From assembly GCA_017411405.1 (NCBI GenBank), contig JAFQQE010000009.1, forward strand, positions 1 through 36,570: a stretch of 36,570 nt of DNA. The letters run 5' to 3'. Of the stretch, positions 23,108-30,875 are shown in pieces (within the stretch, counting starts at the first letter, position 1; each line of letters starts with the position of its first letter). Source of the stretch: Bacilli bacterium (GTDB lineage Bacteria > Bacillota_I > Bacilli_A > RF39 > UBA660). A program made the translations under genes and the position numbers. The notes below the pieces were generated by a model that worked only from the letters and a program-made list of their open reading frames with translations, had not been told where the DNA came from and made no database searches.

Positions 23108-23470
23108 ATGAAAATAAATTATAAAAAATATGGAGATTATTACTTACCTGATTTAGCACTTGTTGAAAAAGAAAATAAACAATTAAATAAATATGGATTA
23201 TTAAGATTAGAATATTTAAGGTATCATAAGAAAGCATTATATCAAGAATTACTAATGAAAGATAAATTAAACGAACATCTTTTTTCAGTAAGTATAGAAG
23301 CAGAAAATAAACTTAACTATTTAATAAATGAACTAATAGAATTTGATGGTACTATTACTGAAAAATTAAAAGCTAAAAATCAAATGTTATGGATTCAAAA
23401 AATGAATACTTGTAAAAACATTGCTGAAGATATAGTTTTAAGAGAAATTGTATATGGAGATGAAATATGA
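23108..23470 (+). CDS. TnpV-like transposon-encoded protein
   Basis: This 120-residue protein matches the TnpV pattern seen in clostridial transposons and mobilisable elements: INYKKYGDYYLPDL, LNKYGLLRLEYLRYHKKALYQELLMKDKLNEHL, and C-terminal MLWIQKMNTCKNIAEDIVLREIVYG. The molecular role of TnpV is not established. AAAGAAAGGA precedes the ATG. Its TGA overlaps the next ATG (ATGA), so the two are coupled. Confidence 0.82.
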   Translation: MKINYKKYGDYYLPDLALVEKENKQLNKYGLLRLEYLRYHKKALYQELLMKDKLNEHLFSVSIEAENKLNYLINELIEFDGTITEKLKAKNQMLWIQKMNTCKNIAEDIVLREIVYGDEI

Positions 23471-23784
23471 TTAAAGGTAAAGAAGATATAACTGATAAAG
23501 AATTTGAAGAAATATTATTACCGTTCTATAACAATTATAACGAATATCTTATTAACTTTGTCATACCTGATACAATAGCATTTTATCTAGCAAATGGACA
23601 TAGTAGAAATTGTTTATCAGATTGTCCACTTCGTAATCATATTAACTCTGCAATAGATGTATTTAATGTTAAATGCGATATTAATAAGTTAATACCACAA
23701 ATAGAACTGATTTTAAGAATAAAATACAATTTAAAAATAATAAGTAAAAACAAATTAGCATTTAAAAATTGGGAGAACGATTAA
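23467..23784 (+). CDS. Unknown small element-encoded protein
   Basis: I do not recognise this 105-residue protein. It is acidic in the N-terminal third, and has a cysteine pair in HSRNCLSDCPLRNHINSAIDVF that could bind a metal or be structural. There is no signal peptide or membrane helix. It is translationally coupled to tnpV by a four-base overlap and is followed by the oriT-like region, so a role in element maintenance or mobilisation is likely but unproven. Confidence 0.6.
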   Translation: MIKGKEDITDKEFEEILLPFYNNYNEYLINFVIPDTIAFYLANGHSRNCLSDCPLRNHINSAIDVFNVKCDINKLIPQIELILRIKYNLKIISKNKLAFKNWEND

Positions 23785-23849
23785 GTTTTTATGCATTAGC
23801 CAGCACTGCATTTGTTCTCCTCCCAAATGCTTTTATGGGAAATCCCATA
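23771..23849. other. oriT-like cluster of inverted repeats upstream of mobC
   Basis: Three inverted repeats are packed here: GGAGAAC/GTTCTCC (23772-23778 with 23814-23820), GCATTTG/CAAATGC (23808-23814 with 23824-23830) and TATGGGA/TCCCATA (23834-23840 with 23843-23849). They are followed by CCCTCT and the mobC start. Origins of transfer typically lie just upstream of mobC in small mobilisable elements. There is no T run after these stems that would make them ordinary terminators. The nic site cannot be assigned. Confidence 0.45.
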
Positions 23850-23878
23850 CCCTCTAAAAAAAGAAAGGAATGATTATA

Positions 23879-24226
23879 TTGAGAAAAAGAAATTGGAAAT
23901 TAAATGTATATTTAAGTCACGAAGAAAGAGATAGATTAATGGAATTATCTTCAAAAGTTGGACTACCTTATGCTGTTGTAATAAGAGAATTAATAATGAG
24001 CTTTGAGCCAAAAGAAAAGCCACCTGCCGAGTTTTATGAATTACTTAATTATGTTAGAAGAACAGGAAATATTTTAAATCAAATAGCTACTAAAATGCAT
24101 TATTGGGGTTATGTTGAAGATGTTAATTTTTTAAGAAAAACTGTTAATAATCTTCAACAATTAGTTATAGATATTAGAGAACATTATTTACTTGCTGAAA
24201 AAAAAGATAAAGACAATGTGATTTAG
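23879..24226 (+). CDS. MobC-like relaxosome accessory protein
   Basis: MobC proteins bind oriT and assist the relaxase in plasmid or element mobilisation. This 115-residue protein has an N-terminal ribbon-helix-helix-like region (RKRNWKLNVYLSHEERDRLMELSSKVGLPYAVVIRELIM) and the C-terminal signature LNYVRRTGNILNQIATKMHYWG of MobC. The TTG at 23879 is preferred: the upstream in-frame ATG at 23870 touches the AAAGGA Shine-Dalgarno, while TTG gives nine-base spacing and the usual MRKRN start. No relaxase follows; the next gene is convergent CBASS cargo. Confidence 0.8.
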   Translation: MRKRNWKLNVYLSHEERDRLMELSSKVGLPYAVVIRELIMSFEPKEKPPAEFYELLNYVRRTGNILNQIATKMHYWGYVEDVNFLRKTVNNLQQLVIDIREHYLLAEKKDKDNVI

Positions 24227-24236
24227 CATTGTCTTT
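24209..24236. terminator. Bidirectional terminator between mobC and the CBASS operon
   Basis: AAAGACAATG (24209-24218) and CATTGTCTTT (24227-24236) form a ten-pair stem on an eight-base loop, with T on both sides. It overlaps the mobC stop and abuts the CD-NTase stop. Confidence 0.75.
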
Positions 24237-25585
24237 TAAACTATTTTAACATTAAATCTTTTTATAGCTACACATTCATTATCTTTAATTAAATAACATT
24301 CTACGTAATGATTCCCTTCAAAATTTATTTTTTCAAATCTACAATCACTACTTATGTCATCTTCATAATTGTGTAGATGATTTCCATAATGGAGATCGCC
24401 TCTTAACATATTTTTTTCGATAGCTTTACTTCCATTATTCCTTACTTTCCATAATACTGTATATGGTTTAGAAATGTTTGTTTCAATCGTAAAACAAATT
24501 TGTTCATCTTTGTTTTCAATCAAAGAAAATGGTTGATCATCAAAACAATTTATTTGTGTGCACCTATTAAAATTATCTTTAGATACATATCTTTGGCATT
24601 TCAATTCTAATTTGACTGGACATATTGCAAATGGATACAAATTTCCAATAAACATTTCATTATCTTCGCAAACATTTCTAGCTTCCTTAGTTTCATTATT
24701 AAAGTAATCTGTTTTAAAGAAACTATTCCATGCATTATATATTTCATCAATATTTTCGTTTTTATATGCAGTATTTAACTTTTCTACAAACATACTTAAT
24801 TTTTCAAATAAATTATTTAATTTTTCTTTATGTTCATCACTCGTGATTAACTCTTGACCATTAACAGGATTACATACAGATTTATTATAATTAATTCGGT
24901 CTATTAATTTATTAATTATGTCCAACAAAAGTTTATCTAAATTTATATTTATATCAATATTTGATAGTTGTTCCTCTACTAAAACAGTAATAATAAGGCC
25001 ACCACAAACATTCCATTCTTTTCTAGTTTTAGCGAAATATTTTATAAGCCTAGTAATTTCTCTTAGTTTATTATCATATAAATGATTTTTTTCATAAAAC
25101 CAATTAGTTATACTTCTCGGATTTCTTTCAGTCCAAGATTCTCCACAATGTTCATAATATTCATTTTCCGTTCTATATATAGCAAAATCAATATGATAAT
25201 CGTCTTGGTATTCTATTCTTATACAATTTTTCTTTTTTGTTGGATTTTTCTTAAATAAATAATTATATGGTTTTAAAAATTCAATTATCAAATCCTTAAC
25301 ATCATCCGTATTGTTTGGAATATTAGACTTTTCAAATATTATTGCTACATCTATATCAAAGTCATCATATTCTGGATTGATTGCTGTTGACATGGCAATA
25401 CTACCTTGTTCAACAGAATCGTATAATTTATAACTCTTTTCATTTTCCTCATTATATTGTTTTATACCATCTTTTAATCTGTCTATATTTTTTCTTTTTT
25501 TATCTCTTATATCTTGAACTTTTTCACCTGGAAGGATAACTTTTTCATTATAAAAGTTATTCATTCTAGTTGTTACTTTTTCCAT
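24236..25585 (-). CDS. CBASS CD-NTase (cGAS/DncV-like nucleotidyltransferase) with AGS-C sensor domain
   Basis: CD-NTases make cyclic oligonucleotides on phage infection and so activate a CBASS effector. Numbering from the longer frame (ATG 25591), the nucleotidyltransferase core has GS at 63-64 and DID at 79-81 in DDFDIDVAIIF, with the third catalytic Asp135 in YHIDFAIY. The C-terminal part (about 325-451) is an AGS-C domain, with WKVRNNGSKA, RGDLHYG and EGNHYVECYLIKDNECVA. ATG 25585 is chosen because GGGGG lies six bases before it. The start overlaps the end of the SAVED gene by 20 bases, so the two are coupled. Confidence 0.9.
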   Translation of the reverse strand: MEKVTTRMNNFYNEKVILPGEKVQDIRDKKRKNIDRLKDGIKQYNEENEKSYKLYDSVEQGSIAMSTAINPEYDDFDIDVAIIFEKSNIPNNTDDVKDLIIEFLKPYNYLFKKNPTKKKNCIRIEYQDDYHIDFAIYRTENEYYEHCGESWTERNPRSITNWFYEKNHLYDNKLREITRLIKYFAKTRKEWNVCGGLIITVLVEEQLSNIDININLDKLLLDIINKLIDRINYNKSVCNPVNGQELITSDEHKEKLNNLFEKLSMFVEKLNTAYKNENIDEIYNAWNSFFKTDYFNNETKEARNVCEDNEMFIGNLYPFAICPVKLELKCQRYVSKDNFNRCTQINCFDDQPFSLIENKDEQICFTIETNISKPYTVLWKVRNNGSKAIEKNMLRGDLHYGNHLHNYEDDISSDCRFEKINFEGNHYVECYLIKDNECVAIKRFNVKIV

Positions 25586-26531
25586 CCACATCCCCCAATT
25601 CTACATATTTACCAACTGAATTACCACTAGCATATATTCCCCAATTGTATTTATATCGAGCAGTTCTTAAATAGTTGCACACTATTATATCTATAACTCT
25701 ATTTTTATTAATTTTCCTAAAAATTTCGAACATTAATGAACTCTGACAGGCACCTAATACATATATTTTTTCAGATGTAGTTTTAGAAATTTTATATATT
25801 TCATCAGCTATTTTTTCAGAATATGCCTCTAATTGTTTTTCACTAATTATTGCATTTGTTTTAGGTTTTTCCAATTGAAATCTATATAAATTACAATTTT
25901 TAAATTGTTCTAAATCCATTTCATTCATTATGCAAGTTGTCTCAATAGTAACTACAGCAATTTTACTATCTTTACATAATGAAGTATTTAACAATAACTT
26001 TGGTAACACCAATGCAGGGATGTAGTTTAAAGTTTTTATTTTGTCATTTTTTTGAAAATATTCATAGTGAGAGTATATCTTTTCTTTTCTATAAGCATTA
26101 CCTGCTAAGGCAATAAAAGGCAATGGTGCTATTCCAAAATATGAAACATTATAATCAGAATAATTTTTTAAACATTTATCAACATCGCCTATATAATCTG
26201 TTATTATATTTTTAGAATTTGTCTTTTTTAATTTTTTTACACTATCAATAATATTGATTATATTAGAATTTTTGAATTTTTTTGTGGATTTTATTGTATC
26301 CAGTCCTATTACAGCAAGTACTTTTTCTTTTTTTATGTCTAATATATGCAATCCAATGGCAACTATGATTAAAGCAATCCCACCCCAAAATGCTATGCTG
26401 GTATTTATTTCTTCATATGGTATATGTAAAAGGTTATAAAGTGCTTTTAATAATAAATCTGGAAGTGAAACCATTCCTGCACCAACTAAAGTCATCCCTA
26501 ACTCTAATAATTTTTTTATTTCTTTTTCCAT
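25566..26531 (-). CDS. CBASS effector: two-transmembrane SAVED protein (Cap14-like)
   Basis: SAVED domains bind the cyclic nucleotide made by the CD-NTase. This 321-residue protein has two N-terminal hydrophobic segments (about residues 9-35 and 44-64) and a SAVED domain from about 125 to 300, shown by VSYFGIAPLPFIALAGNAYRKE, HYEYFQ, and EKIYVLGACQSSLMFEIFRKI. The TM-SAVED arrangement fits Cap14 effectors, thought to damage the inner membrane on activation. GGGGG precedes the ATG. It lies 18 bases after the SDR gene and overlaps the CD-NTase start. No Cap2/Cap3 or HORMA/TRIP13 genes are present, so the system is of the minimal (type I) kind. Confidence 0.85.
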   Translation of the reverse strand: MEKEIKKLLELGMTLVGAGMVSLPDLLLKALYNLLHIPYEEINTSIAFWGGIALIIVAIGLHILDIKKEKVLAVIGLDTIKSTKKFKNSNIINIIDSVKKLKKTNSKNIITDYIGDVDKCLKNYSDYNVSYFGIAPLPFIALAGNAYRKEKIYSHYEYFQKNDKIKTLNYIPALVLPKLLLNTSLCKDSKIAVVTIETTCIMNEMDLEQFKNCNLYRFQLEKPKTNAIISEKQLEAYSEKIADEIYKISKTTSEKIYVLGACQSSLMFEIFRKINKNRVIDIIVCNYLRTARYKYNWGIYASGNSVGKYVELGDVDGKSNN

Positions 26532-26549
26532 GTAGCCCCCTTAAAATAT

Positions 26550-27230
26550 TTAATTGTTTATATTTTTAATTCCGACCTCAGGTATCATAACATCGCTTGG
26601 TGTATCTATAATAAATTGAATTAGTCTAGCAACTTCTTTTGTATCTAATCCATTTGACATATTCTTACTAATATTCATTTTATTAAACATATCCGTTTTC
26701 ATCATACCTGGCATTACATCAGTAACTCTTATTCCATATTTAGCTACTTCATCTTGTAGTGATTTTGAGAAACCTGTTACACCCCATTTAGAAGCATTGT
26801 ACACAACTCTTTCTGCTTTATGATTTATTCCAGCTTGTGAGTTAATATTAATGATTAAACCATCTTTATTTTCTTTCATAGATGGTATTACTGCTTTCGA
26901 AACATTTATTGTTCCGAGTAAATTAACTTCTATTACTGATTTAATTCTATCACTATCATTTGTATCTAATTCTTCTTGAATCCATAGTCCCGCATTATTT
27001 ATAAGAACATCAATTTTATTATATTCTTCTATGATTTCACTTATTGCTTTTTCCACCATTTTATAATTGCTTACATCACATACTTTGTAGAAACAATTAT
27101 TTTCTTCTGCAACAAATTTCATTTTTTCTTCATTTGTAGCAAGTATTATTACATTATTTCCCTTCGCTAATGTTTCAGTCAATGTTTTTCCTAAACCGTC
27201 ACTACCACCTGTAATTACTATTGTTTTCAT
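26550..27230 (-). CDS. Short-chain dehydrogenase/reductase
   Basis: This classical SDR of 226 residues uses NAD(P)H on an unknown alcohol or carbonyl substrate. Visible motifs are TGGSDGLG (7-14, cofactor loop), NNAG (78-81), catalytic Asn103, Ser131 and YNASK (Tyr144, Lys148). It is cytoplasmic. An AAGGAGG Shine-Dalgarno precedes the ATG. It lies ten bases after the methyltransferase gene and 18 bases before the SAVED gene in one minus-strand operon. Whether it serves CBASS or is unrelated cargo is unknown. Confidence 0.85.
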   Translation of the reverse strand: MKTIVITGGSDGLGKTLTETLAKGNNVIILATNEEKMKFVAEENNCFYKVCDVSNYKMVEKAISEIIEEYNKIDVLINNAGLWIQEELDTNDSDRIKSVIEVNLLGTINVSKAVIPSMKENKDGLIININSQAGINHKAERVVYNASKWGVTGFSKSLQDEVAKYGIRVTDVMPGMMKTDMFNKMNISKNMSNGLDTKEVARLIQFIIDTPSDVMIPEVGIKNINN

Positions 27231-27240
27231 TTTTTCCTCC

Positions 27241-27921
27241 TTATATTTTTTTCTTATTACTAGAAAGATCTAGTTTTTTACTATTACTTGATAATACTAT
27301 TAGTTTTCCATTTCCTAATTCAAACTCGTTAGGAGATTCTTCTTTTGCTAAATAATTAATTTCAAAACCATATTCATATAATAATTCTTGAATTTGTTCT
27401 GTTGAAAAATAATTCATATAAATATGAACACCAGGTCTATATGGTTCTTCTACCATCATTTCTCCTGTTCCTTCTTGTAAAATTAATAACAATTTCCCAT
27501 TGGGTTTTAGTATTCTTCTAAAAGATTCTAATGTTTTTGGTAATTCCTCAACTGGTATATGAAATAAAGAGCAATTTGAAATAATGCCATCATAACTATC
27601 TTCGGGATAAGTTATATCAGTAATATCCATTATTTCAAATTTTCCGTTTGGAACTTTTTCTTTAGCAATATTTAACATCCCAACTGATAAATCTATACCA
27701 TTTATATCAAATCCTTTTTCTGATATATATTTACAATCTTTACCGTTACCGCATCCAGCATCTAAAATTTTTATTCCTTCTAAACTTTCTAGAAAAGCGT
27801 CGATATATTTATTATCTGAAGCATCTTCAAAGAATTCCTCAGCATATTCTTTAGCTATGTCGTCATAATCATTTATTACACCTTTCTTTTTTTGTTCAGC
27901 TGTTAAATTATTCATACTCAT
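27241..27921 (-). CDS. Class I SAM-dependent methyltransferase
   Basis: This 226-residue small-molecule-type methyltransferase has the Rossmann motif I ILDAGCGNGKD (52-62), acidic motif II GIDLSVGML, and a motif IV-like YDGIISNCSLFHIP. The C-terminal part (FRRILKPNGKLLLILQEG) is typical of methyltransf_11/25 family members. The substrate is unknown. AGGAGG precedes the ATG. It is three bases downstream of the EEP gene and ten bases upstream of the SDR. Confidence 0.85.
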   Translation of the reverse strand: MSMNNLTAEQKKKGVINDYDDIAKEYAEEFFEDASDNKYIDAFLESLEGIKILDAGCGNGKDCKYISEKGFDINGIDLSVGMLNIAKEKVPNGKFEIMDITDITYPEDSYDGIISNCSLFHIPVEELPKTLESFRRILKPNGKLLLILQEGTGEMMVEEPYRPGVHIYMNYFSTEQIQELLYEYGFEINYLAKEESPNEFELGNGKLIVLSSNSKKLDLSSNKKKI

Positions 27922-27924
27922 ATT

Positions 27925-28713
27925 TTAATCCTCCTTTATATCAAAATCTAATAATAATGGTAAATGGTCTGAAATATCTGTATTAATAACTTTAAAACTA
28001 TTTACTTTAACTTTATCGTTAACAAATATATAATCACATACGATATTACCATTATCTAATCCATCATCAAAATTAGGTCTTGTTGATTTTATATCATATT
28101 TATCAATTAAGTTAATCAATTCATTATTTAATATTTTTATACTTTCTGTACTAGGTAATAAATTAAAGTCACCTACTACGATAACAGGAATATCTTTTCT
28201 TATTTTGCTTAATATAAATTTTGACTGATTTATTGTTCTTTCATCACCAATTTTATCTTTATTCCATATTCCATGAACGTTTATTATTTGAATTTCTTTA
28301 CCATCTATTTCTAATATTGCATTTTGTATAGATCTACACCAATCTTTTTCTCTAAAATATGTTGCATCATACTCATACTTATAATCGTTGTAATAGAATT
28401 GATTATAATGTTCTTTAATTTTATACTTTGATACAATTAATGAACCTTGTTCTGCTTTGCCACCAAAATCTCTAACTACAACATTATTTTTAGTAATACC
28501 GTCTGCTATAAATAGTGGAGCAAATTCATTGTATTTATATTCTTCTAATTTAACAATGTCGTTTTTAGATTTGAAGACCTCAAAGCAGCTATCATCAACC
28601 GCATTCATTGCTTCTTGAAATGTACAAATTTCTGCATTTTCACTTTTTATAAAATCTAATACTTGTTTAGTATTATCTAATTTAATACCTACATTTAAAT
28701 CTAGTAATTTCAT
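27925..28713 (-). CDS. Endonuclease/exonuclease/phosphatase (EEP) family protein
   Basis: EEP enzymes are Mg2+-dependent phosphodiesterases or phosphatases acting on DNA, RNA, nucleotides or phospholipids. This 262-residue protein keeps the family signatures: LNVG near the start, Gln33-Glu34 (metal ligand), NVHG (His147), GDFN (Asp182, Asn184), a CDYIF motif (Asp227) and SDHLPL (Asp249, His250). There is no signal peptide, so it acts in the cytoplasm. It is the first gene of the minus-strand cargo operon, four genes upstream of the CD-NTase. Degradation of cyclic nucleotides or nucleic acids would fit, but the substrate cannot be read from sequence. Confidence 0.84.
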   Translation of the reverse strand: MKLLDLNVGIKLDNTKQVLDFIKSENAEICTFQEAMNAVDDSCFEVFKSKNDIVKLEEYKYNEFAPLFIADGITKNNVVVRDFGGKAEQGSLIVSKYKIKEHYNQFYYNDYKYEYDATYFREKDWCRSIQNAILEIDGKEIQIINVHGIWNKDKIGDERTINQSKFILSKIRKDIPVIVVGDFNLLPSTESIKILNNELINLIDKYDIKSTRPNFDDGLDNGNIVCDYIFVNDKVKVNSFKVINTDISDHLPLLLDFDIKED

Positions 28714-28807
28714 ATTTCTTTCCTTTCTTTAATAAGGGTTTGGGATAGTTTCCACGATAGAATTTCGTACAGGAGTAGAAATTCATTGCTTGCTAGACAA
28801 TAACTTT

Positions 28808-28869
28808 ATGACAGAGTGACAAAAGTACGAGAGCCACATGCAGTATCTATATAGATGTCATACTGTCAT
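28808..28869. promoter_or_regulatory. Long inverted repeat with inner palindrome upstream of the cargo operon
   Basis: ATGACAGAGTGACA (28808-28821) is inverted against TGTCATACTGTCAT (28856-28869) with 12 of 14 bases matching, and the perfect palindrome ATCTATATAGAT (28845-28856) lies inside. A further stem GAATTTC/GAAATTC is found nearer the EEP start. The segment between the XRE gene and the EEP gene (28714-28887) must contain the cargo promoter, but I could not pick a convincing -35/-10 pair. Operator for the XRE regulator or single-strand structure of the element are both possible. Confidence 0.4.
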
Positions 28870-28887
28870 TACTTACTGAAAAAAACA

Positions 28888-29403
28888 TTAACCTATATCA
28901 TTTACGTTTTCTATATTTGACTCTAGACCATCAATATCTTCCATAAACGATTCTATATAACCTTCAAATACTTCATCAACTTTTTTCTTTTCAGCCGGTG
29001 TTAAATTTTTATATTCTTCATAATTTTTAAACTCTTTTTTCTTAATAAATTCAACCATAATTTTTCTTGCACATACATCATATTTAAATGCATCAATGAA
29101 TTTATTAATTAACTCTCCAGCCATAGTAGAAGTATCAATATTTTCCTTATTAATAATTTTATTAGAAATTATATTAAACTCGCTTTCATCATAATTTGCT
29201 AATTTCATTAATTCATCTAAAGATAAATCAAGAATAAGTGCTAACTTTCTTAAAGAGAGAACATTAGGTTTCTTTCTTTCACCTTTTTCTATTTTAGCAA
29301 GAGTATTATTATCAATACCTGTTCTTCTAGAAAGTTCTCTTTGAGATATTCCTAATTTTTCTCTAGCATCTTTAACAACGCTAGCCAAAGTTTTATCTTT
29401 CAT
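28888..29403 (-). CDS. XRE-family transcriptional regulator of the element
   Basis: The 171-residue protein has an N-terminal HTH_3 domain: LASVVKDAREKLGISQRELSRRTGIDNNTLAKIEKGERKKP then LRKLALILDLSLDELMKLA. The C-terminal half is helical, charged and of unknown role. The ATG at 29403 is chosen as AGAGGTG lies before it; a longer frame from 29463 would overlap the operator region. It is divergent from the DUF3173-RepA-integrase genes, with two inverted repeats in between, so it probably represses integration and replication genes. Immunity-type control as in phages and ICEs is inferred. Confidence 0.84.
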   Translation of the reverse strand: MKDKTLASVVKDAREKLGISQRELSRRTGIDNNTLAKIEKGERKKPNVLSLRKLALILDLSLDELMKLANYDESEFNIISNKIINKENIDTSTMAGELINKFIDAFKYDVCARKIMVEFIKKKEFKNYEEYKNLTPAEKKKVDEVFEGYIESFMEDIDGLESNIENVNDIG

Positions 29404-29460
29404 CAAACTACACCTCTTTTTGTTTTCTATATCCATTTTACCATAAATATGATTATTCAA

Positions 29461-29545
29461 CAATATTTTTGTGAGTTTTAATCACAAAAATATTGACATA
29501 AATTATTTCTATATGATAATATATAGTTGTGAGCATAACTCACAA
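29461..29545. promoter_or_regulatory. Paired operators and promoter in the XRE/DUF3173 divergent region
   Basis: Operator 1 is a perfect 14-base inverted repeat, CAATATTTTTGTGA (29461-29474) against TCACAAAAATATTG (29482-29495). Operator 2 is TTGTGAG/CTCACAA (29527-29533 with 29539-29545). Both share TTGTGA/TCACAA half sites. Between them a plus-strand promoter reads TTGACA (29493-29498), 16 bases, GATAAT (29515-29520), its -35 overlapping operator 1 and its start site lying in operator 2. This is a typical repressor switch. Confidence 0.7.
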
Positions 29546-29636
29546 TATAATTTCTTTCTTTAGTTGGTAATCGTATACATAGATAAAAGGTTATCATTTT
29601 TATCTAGAGTTTAAACGAAAGGAGGAACAATTTTAT

Positions 29637-29873
29637 ATGAACGCTAGAGAAACTTTAAAATTAATTAGCAAGCAATGGTGTGATATAAATGATTTGATGA
29701 AGCTTGCAGAGATTGGTAAGAATAATGCTGTTAAGTTAAGACGCGAAATAAAAGATGAACTTATACTTAAAGGCTACACTCTACCAAACAACAGATTACC
29801 AATGATTGAAGTCGTTAATAAATTAAAAATAAATATTAATTATTTAGAAAAGATGGCTAAAGAAAATTTATAG
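29637..29873 (+). CDS. DUF3173-like small DNA-binding protein (possible excisionase or regulator)
   Basis: This 78-residue basic helical protein resembles DUF3173 proteins encoded next to integrases of streptococcal and other Firmicute integrative elements: ISKQWCDINDLMKLAEIGKNNAVKLRREIKDELILKGY, then LPNNRLPMIEVVNKLKI. The position directly before the RepA-like and integrase genes suggests a recombination-directionality or replication role. AAAGGAGG precedes the ATG at 11 bases. It is controlled by the operator pair upstream. Confidence 0.65.
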   Translation: MNARETLKLISKQWCDINDLMKLAEIGKNNAVKLRREIKDELILKGYTLPNNRLPMIEVVNKLKININYLEKMAKENL

Positions 29874-29885
29874 GAAGGAAATTAT

Positions 29886-30875
29886 ATGAAAACAATTGAA
29901 GAATTAAAATGTAGTATTGTCGATATTAATTATATTATTGAAGATATGATTAGAGAAAATGGTTTATATTGTTTACTTGGAGAGGCTAAAGTTGGTAAAT
30001 CTGCGATTGCTCTTCAAATAGCAAACTCTGTTGCTAATGGATTTCCTTTTTTAAATTTAAAGACTAATAAAACTCCTGTTTTATATTTAAGTACAGAAAT
30101 GAATCCATCAGAGACTATTAGTAGAATCAAGTTTATGGAATTAAGTTTAAATAATAAGGATTTCTTTTATACTTTTCCTGAAGATAATTTAACTCAAATA
30201 AGTATCTTAAAAGTTGAAAAAGAAATTGCAGAATTTAGTGAAAAATATAATGGTAAATTAGTATTTATTGATATGTTTAATGGAATTAATTTTGGTAATA
30301 ATTATGATTTAAATAATTATCAAGATATGAGTCAAAATATATTTCCACAATTAAGAAAACTTTGTAATAACTATAATGTTGCTATTATTATAGTTCATCA
30401 TTTAAATCGTAAAGGTAAATCTTTAGGAAGTACTGCTATTGACACTTGTGTAGATGGTAAAATTGCTTTAAAACAAGATGAGAATATTAAATCTACTTTC
30501 TACTTAAAGTATGAAAGCAGAGATTACCCTAGTAAAGATTACGTACTGAAAAGAAATGAAAACTTAATACTTAAAATTGATAACTTTACTGATGAAGTAT
30601 GGAATGAAAACATTATGACTTTCTTTAGATATTCAATTAATATGAAAGAATTTACTTTTACTGCATCTGATATGGTTAGTAAATTAAAATTAAATGTTAT
30701 TCCATCAACTTTCGGTAAGTTACTTGCAAATCATAAAGAAGAACTAGAAAGAAATGGTCTTGTAATAGAAAGTAAACGAACTGCAACAGAAAGATTATAT
30801 ACTGCTAAATATAAGGAACCTTTAGAATTTGATAGCGATGATTTAGATTCAAAGGAGGAATACTATGGCAGTTAA
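29886..30875 (+). CDS. RepA-like RecA-fold ATPase
   Basis: This 329-residue AAA_25-type protein (hexameric RepA helicase family) probably supports element replication or stabilisation. Walker A is GEAKVGKS (32-39), Walker B is LVFIDM with Asp129, and a conserved VHHLNRKGKSLGSTAI sensor segment follows. A C-terminal winged-helix-like part begins about residue 255. AGGAAGG precedes the ATG, 12 bases after the previous gene. Its 3' end overlaps the integrase start by 11 bases, indicating coupled translation. Confidence 0.8.
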   Translation: MKTIEELKCSIVDINYIIEDMIRENGLYCLLGEAKVGKSAIALQIANSVANGFPFLNLKTNKTPVLYLSTEMNPSETISRIKFMELSLNNKDFFYTFPEDNLTQISILKVEKEIAEFSEKYNGKLVFIDMFNGINFGNNYDLNNYQDMSQNIFPQLRKLCNNYNVAIIIVHHLNRKGKSLGSTAIDTCVDGKIALKQDENIKSTFYLKYESRDYPSKDYVLKRNENLILKIDNFTDEVWNENIMTFFRYSINMKEFTFTASDMVSKLKLNVIPSTFGKLLANHKEELERNGLVIESKRTATERLYTAKYKEPLEFDSDDLDSKEEYYGS

